This document shows positions 34,613 to 43,100 of a stretch of DNA of 64,000 bases, piece after piece (the stretch's first letter is position 1; every line of letters starts with the position of its first letter). Location: the NCBI RefSeq assembly GCF_965227785.1, contig NZ_OZ245785.1, positions 2,790,001 through 2,854,000 on the forward strand, written 5' to 3'. This DNA comes from Gracilimonas sp965227785. GTDB taxonomy: Bacteria; Bacteroidota; Rhodothermia; Balneolales; Balneolaceae. The position numbers were made by a program, and so were the translations under genes. The notes beneath the pieces are model-generated. The model was given only the letters and a program-made list of their open reading frames with translations. It made no database searches and was not told where the DNA came from.

Positions 34613-34933
34613 ATGAAAGAGATTAAAGCATTTATTCGTACCAACATGATTGATTACGTCATTGATGGCCTTGAAACCTTACCAGAACCGCCTGGTATAA
34701 CCTTATCGGATGTGCGGGGATGGGGGCACGTTAAAGCCGAAGATAAAGCACGGCTCACCAACCGTATAAAACTGGAAACCGTTGTTCCCGATGAACGGGT
34801 TGCTGAAATTATTGATACGATCATCCAAAAAGGAAAAACGGGCAATTCGGGTGATGGCAAAATATTTATATCCGAAGTAGATAAAGCTATAAGAATTCGA
34901 ACTGGGGAAATCGACGATGAAGTGATTCGATAG
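34613..34933 (+). CDS. PII-like protein with shortened T-loop, linked to CzcCBA
   Basis: The protein has 106 residues. It starts MKEIKAFIRTNMIDYVIDGL and keeps the PII C-terminal signature GNSGDGKIFISEVDKAIRIRTGE almost exactly, so nucleotide binding is likely. The T-loop between VRGWGHVKAEDK and RIKLETVV is clearly shorter than in GlnB, and the uridylylation Tyr is absent. It is therefore a PII-like protein that cannot be regulated like GlnB. It follows the pump genes, as do the two other PII-like genes in the window. Confidence 0.87.
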   Translation: MKEIKAFIRTNMIDYVIDGLETLPEPPGITLSDVRGWGHVKAEDKARLTNRIKLETVVPDERVAEIIDTIIQKGKTGNSGDGKIFISEVDKAIRIRTGEIDDEVIR

Positions 34934-34966
34934 GCTAAGATTACATCACTTTATACCCCAAGATTG

Positions 34967-34986
34967 CTGCCATTTGACCGTGGCAG
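34967..34986. terminator. Weak hairpin after PII-like gene 2
   Basis: CTGCCA (34967-34972) and TGGCAG (34981-34986) form a perfect 6-bp stem with an 8-nt loop, 33 bp after the PII-like gene. Only AGTCTTTA follows, so it is a weak terminator candidate. Confidence 0.35.
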
Positions 34987-35097
34987 TAGTCTTTAAACGA
35001 TGAATAGCAAGTTTTAGAATGCACCGTTACAGCTATTTATGAATTGTATTGGGATGATCCCCCATTCAGTTCTTTTTTTAACTTAAACTTAATAACT

Positions 35098-37593
35098 ATG
35101 GAAAAACTAACACTTGATATCCCTGTAATACTACCTGACATCCCTGATCATAAGGATAAATGTGTAAGTCGGCTTATTGGAACTCTTGAAGGACGGGATG
35201 GAGTGGATCGGGTACATATTAAAACAGATGAAAGTAAAGAACCAAAACTCTGTATTCACTTTGATCCCGAAACGATATCACTAAAAAAAATAAAAACCAT
35301 TGCTCAACAGACCGGTGCGAAACTTCATGATATATTTGGGCACATGTTAGTGAAAGTGAACGGTATTCGTCATTCCAGACACGCCCGATCAATTACTCGG
35401 CAACTCAGAGATGTGGATGGAGTTGTAGATGCTTACGCGAGCGCCACAGGCTGGATCAGGCTGGAATATAAAAAGGGTGATATTAGCAGGGAGAAGCTTA
35501 CGAAAATAATTAGAGAGACTGGGTTAGATATTGAGAAGTTTTCCGAAGAACTTCAGGACGTAAAAGAAAATAATGAGGAGACAAATGGTAAAGAGAAAAA
35601 ACCGGAGACAGATCATGAGCACTCACATAAAGAAGAAGATTCGCACGACCATGATCACGGTGGCATCTTTGGCGAAAAAACCGAGCTGATCTTCTCGCTG
35701 ATATGCGGTAGCTTGCTCGGCATAGGATTCGGCCTCTCCTATGTGAGCACGTTGCCCGGCTGGGTCTCGCTTGCACTATATGTGAGCTCCTACTTCTTTG
35801 GTGGATTCTACCTGGTGCAGGAAGCTTACACCGAAGTAAAAGCCGGAAATTTCGAGATTGATTTCCTGATGCTGGTTGCCGCGATTGGAGCTGCAATCCT
35901 TGGGGAGTGGGCTGAGGGGGCGCTTCTGCTTTTCTTGTTCAGCCTTGGACATTCCCTGGAACACTATGCTATGGGTCGGGCACGAGATGCCATCAAAGGG
36001 CTTTCTGACCTTGCGCCAAAAACCGCTCTGCGAAAAAAAGATGGAACCACCGAAGAGGTACCTGTTGAGGAGTTGCAGGTTGGAGATGTTATTGTGATCA
36101 AACCGAACAGTAAAATTTCCGCCGACGGGGTAGTTATCAATGGCGAGAGCAGCGTCAACCAGGCACCCATCACCGGCGAAAGCGTGCCCGTAGACAAGAT
36201 GGAATATGACGATCCTGAATCCATCGATGAAGATGCAGATTCTATTGACGATAAGCACCGCGTGTTTGCCGGCACCATCAATGGAAATGGAAGTCTGGAG
36301 GTAAAGGTGACAAAACTTTCCAAAGATTCCACACTTTCTCGCCTGATCAAGCTGGTTAACGAAGCCGAAGCTCAGAAGTCGCCGACCCAACAGTTCACCG
36401 ACAAATTTGAAAAGTATTTTGTACCGTCCGTGTTAGTATTAGTGGTGATATTGAATTTTGCTTTTCTGGTTATAGATGAATCTTTTTCAGCAAGTTTTTA
36501 TCGGGCCATGGCGGTTCTTGTGGCAGCAAGTCCCTGTGCACTGGCTATTTCTACGCCCAGCGCAGTGCTTAGCGGTGTAGGACGAGCCGCAAGAGGTGGA
36601 GTTCTGATAAAAGGCGGTCGCCCCCTTGAAAACCTTGGAATATTAAAGGCGTTAGCTTTTGATAAAACCGGAACCCTCACAGAAGGCGAGCCCAGACTTA
36701 CTGATGTGATCACCTTTGGTGATACGGAGGAAAACGAGTTGTTAAAAGTAGCTGTAGCTGTAGAAAGTTTAAGTGATCACCCCCTCGCTGATGCCGTGGT
36801 GCGTGATGGAAAAGAGAAGTTAGGGGAAACTGATTTTCCCGAAGCCGAAGATCTTGAATCCATTACAGGGCGGGGAGTAAAAGCAACGATTAAAGATATA
36901 ACAGTGTATATCGGGAATGCGGAGCTATTTGAAGAGGCCGATGGCATTAAACTCTCTGAAGACCTTAAACGAAGTGTAGAAGAATTGGAAGGAGAAGGGA
37001 AAACGACTATGATTGTTCGTCATGGTGATCGATATCTTGGTATGCTGGGACTCATGGATACGCCCCGCGAGGATGCAAAGGATGTGATTCAAAAACTGCG
37101 GGACATGGGCTTGACCCACCTGATTATGCTTACGGGAGACAATCAGCGTGTAGCAGACGCTGTTGCTAAAGAAATTGGCATCGATGACCCAAAAGGTAAT
37201 TTACTGCCTGAAGACAAAGTGGATGCGATCAAAAAGCTTCGTAAAGAGGAAGGCCATGTAGCGATGGTAGGCGACGGTGTAAACGATGCCCCGGCTATGG
37301 CCAACAGCACGGTGGGCATTGCTATGGGAGCAGCCGGATCAGATGTGGCCCTTGAAACAGCCGATGTAGCTTTAATGGCAGACAAGATTTCCGTTCTTCC
37401 GTTTGCCATCGGACTGAGCCGCAAAACCAAATCGATCATCAAACAGAACCTGTGGATCAGCCTGGGTATGGTGGCTCTGCTTGTGCCAGCTACGATTTTT
37501 GGCCTGAGCATGGGTTGGGCAGTCATCGGCCACGAAGGGTCAACAGTAGTTGTGGTATTTAATGCGTTGAGGTTGTTAGCTTACAAATCCTAA
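35098..37593 (+). CDS. P1B-4-type heavy-metal ATPase (SPC motif; Co/Zn/Cd-like)
   Basis: From ATG 35098 the protein has 831 residues; a TTG at 35044 would add 18 non-conserved residues. Two HMA-like folds occupy residues 1-145, but both lack CxxC: the first has DHKDKC and the second GIRHSRHA, with His replacing Cys. A His/Asp/Glu-rich linker (HEHSHKEEDSHDHDHG) follows. The transmembrane motif is AASPCALAIS (SPC, about 478), with phosphorylation site FDKTGTLTEG (about 522), hinge GDGVNDAPAMANSTVGIAMG, and HEGSTVVVVFNALRLL at the end. SPC plus HEGS/T defines P1B-4 ATPases that export Co, Zn, Cd or Fe. It matches the divalent-metal block. Confidence 0.9.
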   Translation: MEKLTLDIPVILPDIPDHKDKCVSRLIGTLEGRDGVDRVHIKTDESKEPKLCIHFDPETISLKKIKTIAQQTGAKLHDIFGHMLVKVNGIRHSRHARSITRQLRDVDGVVDAYASATGWIRLEYKKGDISREKLTKIIRETGLDIEKFSEELQDVKENNEETNGKEKKPETDHEHSHKEEDSHDHDHGGIFGEKTELIFSLICGSLLGIGFGLSYVSTLPGWVSLALYVSSYFFGGFYLVQEAYTEVKAGNFEIDFLMLVAAIGAAILGEWAEGALLLFLFSLGHSLEHYAMGRARDAIKGLSDLAPKTALRKKDGTTEEVPVEELQVGDVIVIKPNSKISADGVVINGESSVNQAPITGESVPVDKMEYDDPESIDEDADSIDDKHRVFAGTINGNGSLEVKVTKLSKDSTLSRLIKLVNEAEAQKSPTQQFTDKFEKYFVPSVLVLVVILNFAFLVIDESFSASFYRAMAVLVAASPCALAISTPSAVLSGVGRAARGGVLIKGGRPLENLGILKALAFDKTGTLTEGEPRLTDVITFGDTEENELLKVAVAVESLSDHPLADAVVRDGKEKLGETDFPEAEDLESITGRGVKATIKDITVYIGNAELFEEADGIKLSEDLKRSVEELEGEGKTTMIVRHGDRYLGMLGLMDTPREDAKDVIQKLRDMGLTHLIMLTGDNQRVADAVAKEIGIDDPKGNLLPEDKVDAIKKLRKEEGHVAMVGDGVNDAPAMANSTVGIAMGAAGSDVALETADVALMADKISVLPFAIGLSRKTKSIIKQNLWISLGMVALLVPATIFGLSMGWAVIGHEGSTVVVVFNALRLLAYKS

Positions 37594-37623
37594 CCTATTC
37601 AAAGATAAATTAGCTTGGCCAAT

Positions 37624-38838
37624 ATGTTGCACACTATAACTAAAGCAGTAAGCTTTTTCCTGATACTATTTATTGCAGCAACTTCTTCTGTAGACGCCGG
37701 GCAACCTAAACTTTCGCCAGAAGCTCAGGTCAGTCTCCTTACGGCTTCTTCCGGTGCTGATTTGTACACTTTGTTTGGCCATACTGCCCTGCGCATTTAC
37801 GACCCGGAATCAGGTGTAGATCGCGCATATAATTATGGTACTTTTGATTTCAACGCTCCGGGATTTTATTGGAAATTTGCCCTCGGCGATCTGCGATATT
37901 TTCTTTCGGTAAACAAGTTTGAGAATGCAAAAAAAGCATATTTGAATGACGGCCGCATTATTACTGAACAGCAATTAAATCTAACAGAGAATCAAACCAA
38001 ACGCTTGTATGATTTTTTGGAGAATAACGCCCGGCCCGAAAATCGATATTATTCCTACGAGTTCTTCTATGATAACTGTACCACCCGGATCTATGAGGCT
38101 GTCAAGGCAGTAGCTGGGGATTCAATCCATTTTCAAGAGCCGCAAAATTCGGCAAAGAATAGTTTTCGGCAGTTTATTAATCCCTACCTGAAATCCGTTT
38201 CCTGGGTAAAATTTGGGATTAACTTGCTGTTGGGTACTCCCGCCGACCGCAACCCACCCGAGTCGGAAACGCTGTTCTTACCCGACCTGTTAAAAGAGGG
38301 ATTTTCACACGCTCGGATACAGCAAGCTGATACAAGTCTTGCCTTTGTTTCAGAGCAGAGATTTTATGCTCCTCAGAAACGGTCTGTCATTAGTCCTGCG
38401 AGAGTAAGCCCCACTTTAAGCTTTTGGTTTTTGCTGATTACAAGCCTGCTTGCCGGGTTTTTCTATAGAACTAATCACACATTCTGGTTTTGGTTCGACC
38501 GTCTGTTATTCGGGATAATTGGGTTAATTGGAGTGTTGATCATTTTTTTGTGGTTTTTTTCTTCGTATCCCTCAACCAAATGGAATTGGAATATAGTGTG
38601 GTCTGCCCCGGCCTTGTCGGCCTTTATATTTTCTTTTATGGGCAGAAAACGACTTTCAGAAAATTATAAAGTGTTTTTGGTACTATATGCAGCTATTCTT
38701 CTGCTCTTTCTCCTAAGCTGGTCATTTATTCCTCAACAGATCCCCTCTGCAATTTTGCCTCTTCTTTTTTTGTTGGGATTTCGGAGTATTAAAAAGCAAT
38801 CCGAATCAGTAAATCAGGAAAGGGTCAATGTGTTATAG
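37624..38838 (+). CDS. DUF4105 (Lnb N-terminal-like) membrane protein
   Basis: From ATG 37624 the protein has 404 residues; TTG 37615 is possible. It has a signal peptide and then a periplasmic domain (about 30-240) with the DUF4105 pattern LTASSGADLYTLFGHTALRI, RAYNYGTFDFNAPGFYWKFA, LGDLRYFLS and FFYDNCTTRIYEAVK. Five hydrophobic segments follow (about 260-390). The Cys-x-T and His residues fit the papain-like fold proposed for Lnb, a lipoprotein N-acyltransferase in Bacteroidota. Whether this paralogue modifies lipoproteins is unknown. Its position inside the metal island is unusual. Confidence 0.8.
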   Translation: MLHTITKAVSFFLILFIAATSSVDAGQPKLSPEAQVSLLTASSGADLYTLFGHTALRIYDPESGVDRAYNYGTFDFNAPGFYWKFALGDLRYFLSVNKFENAKKAYLNDGRIITEQQLNLTENQTKRLYDFLENNARPENRYYSYEFFYDNCTTRIYEAVKAVAGDSIHFQEPQNSAKNSFRQFINPYLKSVSWVKFGINLLLGTPADRNPPESETLFLPDLLKEGFSHARIQQADTSLAFVSEQRFYAPQKRSVISPARVSPTLSFWFLLITSLLAGFFYRTNHTFWFWFDRLLFGIIGLIGVLIIFLWFFSSYPSTKWNWNIVWSAPALSAFIFSFMGRKRLSENYKVFLVLYAAILLLFLLSWSFIPQQIPSAILPLLFLLGFRSIKKQSESVNQERVNVL

Positions 38839-39043
38839 CTTGCCAATCTTTCACTTATTTAGAATTTTGGAAACGTCAAGATAACTGCTCTGAACTCATA
38901 TATTTTTATCAAGATCAATAAATATGAGTCTCAAAGATTTTAGTGGTAATTTAGAATTGAATTGGGAAAATTTATACAGGCGACCGGCCCTATGTATGAA
39001 TATTACTTGTACACATTAATCAACGAATATTATTTCAATAAAG

Positions 39044-39457
39044 ATGACTATTCATGAAAAAAGATTGCAGAGCAGAGATATACAACCGACCGCTATGCGC
39101 ATGCGGATTCTTCTTTTCATGGCTGAAACTAAGTCGGTAATAAGCCTATCAGATCTTGAAGAAAAGTTTACCCATGCAGATCGGACAACGCTTTATCGTA
39201 CCTTAAAAACATTCTTAGAACATGGTTTGGTGCATCAAATAAACGATGCAAGTGGGATAACTAAATTTGCCCTTTGTTCTGAAAACTGTACCTGTTCGTA
39301 CCCAGATGATGTGCACGTTCATTTTTATTGTTTCTCCTGTGAACAAACATTTTGTTTTCCACATCTTGGCATTCCTAACTACGATCTGCCCGAAAATTTT
39401 ACTCCATCCAACGGCAATTTTGTGATAACCGGGAGTTGTCCTTCCTGTTCTTCCTGA
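39044..39457 (+). CDS. Fur-family transcriptional regulator (Zur-like)
   Basis: The protein has 137 residues. The winged helix spans about 10-80: TAMRMRILLFMAETKSVISL, DRTTLYRTLKTFLEHGLVHQ. The C-terminal half has FYCFSCEQTFCFP and GSCPSC, the two CxxC-type structural zinc sites, and HVHF, part of the regulatory site. Small Fur proteins beginning this way are often Zur- or metal-island-type repressors. It is the first gene before the HYC_CC_PP-like and RND-TolC fusion genes, so it probably represses this pump. Direct repeats with GAATATTA lie just upstream (38,998-39,035). Confidence 0.9.
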   Translation: MTIHEKRLQSRDIQPTAMRMRILLFMAETKSVISLSDLEEKFTHADRTTLYRTLKTFLEHGLVHQINDASGITKFALCSENCTCSYPDDVHVHFYCFSCEQTFCFPHLGIPNYDLPENFTPSNGNFVITGSCPSCSS

Positions 39458-39534
39458 TCTTTGCAATTGAGTTGCATTACAAATAATCCTTATTATCTGC
39501 ATTCTACTTAATCACAATATTTCCCCTTAAAGAA

Positions 39535-39966
39535 TTGTATTTTTTCAGAGCATACTTACGTAATCTGAATGTTGCGACTATCGCATCTTTTCTTTTTTCA
39601 TGGGCAGGGTTTTTCTTTTTTCTACCCTTAAGTGTTTCTGTATTAGCAAGTACTCATGATGTTTCCTCTACCTACAACTTAGATAAAGGCTGTTTTGAAA
39701 TTGTATTACAACATTCAGAAGAGACTAATTCTGGGTACAAAACAGTTGAAAAAAAGCACCATCAATTTCAAAATCAGTGCTGCTATGATGATGCACTGTT
39801 AAGAAATGAGTGCCCGGACTGTAAGTTTATGTTTCCAATCATTCCTTATTTGTTTGGGAACTATGGTGAACCTGTTTTTCAAATTACGTTACCTGTATAT
39901 CTAAAAGACAATTTATCCCCTCCAATAACTCTTAAGGTTATTAAAGTCACACAACTTCTGATTTAA
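39535..39966 (+). CDS. Small exported protein, HYC_CC_PP family-like
   Basis: The protein has 143 residues; the only reasonable start is TTG 39535. A hydrophobic stretch (IASFLFSWAGFFFFLPLSVS) is a signal peptide. The mature part has KGCFEIVLQHSEE, NQCCYDDALLRNECPDCKF and ends LSPPITLKVIKVTQLLI. CC and PP at these places match the HYC_CC_PP-type exported proteins of Bacteroidota; the HYC motif itself is replaced. It precedes the RND-TolC fusion gene and should be a periplasmic metal-binding accessory. Confidence 0.65.
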   Translation: MYFFRAYLRNLNVATIASFLFSWAGFFFFLPLSVSVLASTHDVSSTYNLDKGCFEIVLQHSEETNSGYKTVEKKHHQFQNQCCYDDALLRNECPDCKFMFPIIPYLFGNYGEPVFQITLPVYLKDNLSPPITLKVIKVTQLLI

Positions 39967-40115
39967 TACCTGCCTTTCTCTATTTAGCAGAAACAAATTC
40001 TGCCCCATCCATTTTTTTCAACGAGCTGTTTAACTCTGGTCATTCTGTGGTTTCAGCCAAAGTATTTGAAAAAGATCGGCATCAAAGACTAATCTATATT
40101 CACACAGCTGTCAAC

Positions 40116-43100
40116 ATGATCAACAAAATTATTGCCTTTTCGATTAAGAACAAGTTTATCATCGGCTTGTTTATCCTGTCTCTAATAGGAGTAGGATTAT
40201 ATTCTATGATGACCATTAATCTAGGTTCGGTTCCTGATATTACAAATAATCAGGTACAGGTGATTACGGTATCGGAAAATCTATCTACCGAAGACATTGA
40301 ACAATTTGTAACGTATCCCGTGGAGCTTGCCATGGGTAACCTGCCAGGAGTAACTGAAATCCGTTCGGTATCCCGATTCGGGTTATCCGTGGTTACCATC
40401 GTTTTCGAAGATGATATGGGTACCTATTTACCCCGGCAACTGGTACAGGAAAAACTCAGTGAACTGGGCGAAACGATCCCCGAGAATTTTGGAAGTCCAT
40501 CCATGGGTCCCATTTCAAGTGGATTAGGCCAAATTTACGAGTACTCCATTCAGGTGGACCCTGCATATGAAGATCAATATACGCCTGATGAATTGCGCAC
40601 AATACAAGATTGGATTATTAAGCGCCAAATGGTGCTCCTGGAGGGGGTTATAGAGGTCAACTCCTTCGGTGGAGGTATCAAACAATATGAAGTAGCCATA
40701 AGTCCTGATAAACTAAATGCAATGGGAGTTAGTATTTCAGAAGTATATGAGGCAATGTCCCGGAATAATGTAAATACCGGCGGGGCCTATATCGAGAAAA
40801 ACAAGATGGCTAATTTTATTCGTGGCGAAGGATTGATACGTAGCCTTGAAGATATAGAAAACATTGTAGTCAAGAACGAAAACGGACTACCCATCCTAAT
40901 CAGAGATGTAGCAGAAGAGGTTACCTTTGGAACTCAAATTCGTTATGGAGCTTTTACTCAGGATGGTGAGGAAGCAGTAGGTGGCATTATTATGATGCTG
41001 AAAGGCTCAAACCCGAATGCAACCATTCAAAACGTTCAGGATAGAATTGCTGAAATTCAAAAGTCACTGCCTGAAGGTTTAAAGATTGAGCCTTTCCTTG
41101 ATCGAAGTGCTCTTATTGAACGAACCACCAGTACAGTTACCACAAACCTGGTGGAAGGTGCATTGATTGTAGTTTTCGTTTTGGTAATACTCTTAGGAAG
41201 TTTACGCGGAGGGTTAATAACCGCCTCACTTATTCCGCTTTCCCTGCTTTTTGCTTTTATAATGATGAAGGCCACCGGGGTGTGGGCCAATCTAATGAGC
41301 CTTGGAGCCATCGACTTCGGTATTATTGTTGATGGAGCCGTAATTATAGTGGAAGGCACGGTTCATGAAATTGAAAAAAGGGTGAAATCCGGAAAACGTG
41401 CTTTTAGTAAAACACAGATGAATGAAATTGCCTACAAGGCAAGCAGCACCATGATGAATGCTGCCTTCTTTGGACAGTTGATCATCCTTATTGTATTTGC
41501 CCCTATCCTGTTTCTGGAAGGAGTAGAAGGTAAGATGTTCCGTCCTATGGCATTCACCTTTGGGTTTGCTGTATTAGGTGCTATTATTTTATGCCTTACC
41601 TATGTACCAATGGTCTCGGCACTGTTTATGAAACCCTCACAAAATAGAAAGGGATGGTTTGCCCGGTTCGAGCGAGGCCTCGATCGGGTCAGCAACAAAC
41701 TTATATCCTTTATTCAGAAGGGCTACGATCCGGTTATCCAATGGTCGCTAAAGCGAAAACCTGTTGTGATTGTAGCTGCCATACTGCTTTTTGGCGGTGC
41801 GATGTTCACCTTTTCGAGAATGGGAGGTGAATTTATTCCACAACTGGATGAGGGAGATATTGCCATGCAAGCCCTATTCCGTCCGGGCAGTGGATTATCA
41901 GAGGCGATCGATCAATCCAAGAAAATTGAGACGACACTGCTGGAAGAATTTCCAGAGATAGAAACAGTAACAGCTCGAATTGGGGTAGCTGATATTCCCA
42001 CTGATCCTATGCCCATGGACATTGCCGACATGTACATCATTCTGGACAAGAATAAAGAAAACTGGATCTCTGCCGAATCTAAAGAGGAGCTGATAGAAAA
42101 AATAAAGAGTAAACTCGATCAGACAATGATAGGTGTGAATTTCGTTTTTACCCAGCCGGTAGAGCTTAGGTTTAACGAACTTTTGGAAGGTGTACGAGAA
42201 GATATCGCCGTAAAGCTATACGGAGACGACATAGATGTATTGGCGGAGAAAGTTCAGGAAATGGCTCAAATTATTCAAACTATTCCAGGGGTGGGTGATG
42301 TGAGTCCCGAACGTACGGCTGGACTACCTCAAATGACCGTTAGGTATGACCGGCAAAAAGTGGCTCAATATGGACTGGATATCACGAAGCTCAATCAGTA
42401 CGTAAGTTCAGCTTTTGCCGGAGGTGTTGCTGGAGTTGTATTCGAAGGCGAAAGACGATTTGATCTTGTGATCCGCTTTGATGAAGCTCATCGTACTGGC
42501 ATTGAGGATATTCGCAATCTGTATGTAGATCTGGAAAACGGTGCACAGGTGCCGGTTAAAGAAGTGGCGGATATCAGTTATCAGCCGGGGCCTATGCAGA
42601 TCTCGCGAGATAACACCTTTCGCAGGAGCTATGTTGGTGTGAATACACGCGGGCGGGATGTGGAATCGGTGGTTTTGGATATTCAAGAAAAACTGGAGGC
42701 CGAATTGAATCTGCCGCCGGGTTATTACATTACTTATGGGGGTGAATTTGAGAATCTGCAACGGGCCAAGAACCGATTGGCTATTGTAGTGCCTATAGCC
42801 CTGTTTCTTATCTTTGTGCTGCTGTACTTCGCACTAAAATCGTTCTCACAGTCGGTAATGATCTATCTGGCTATTCCCCTGGCTTCTATTGGAGGTGTCT
42901 TCTTCCTGGCTTTACGTGGAATGGACTTCAGTATTTCTGCCGGAGTTGGTTTCATTGTATTGTTCGGAGTGGCTGTGCTAAACGGCCTTGTGCTCGTCAG
43001 CCGGTTTAATTCATTAAAAATCGAAGGTGTTATGGATTTACAAGAACGAATTTTGACAGGTACCAAAGAGCGACTTCGCCCCATTTTATTGACCGCTACG

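Noticed and set aside
35776..36390. 204-residue antisense reading frame within the P1B-4 ATPase
   Set aside because: The ATPase frame is full length with all motifs, and the antisense frame shows no family features.
38333..38343. Copy of tRNA-derived CAAGTCTTGCC as a possible right attachment site
   Set aside because: It is only 11 bases and falls inside the DUF4105 coding region. A real attachment copy should extend through the T arm and acceptor stem.
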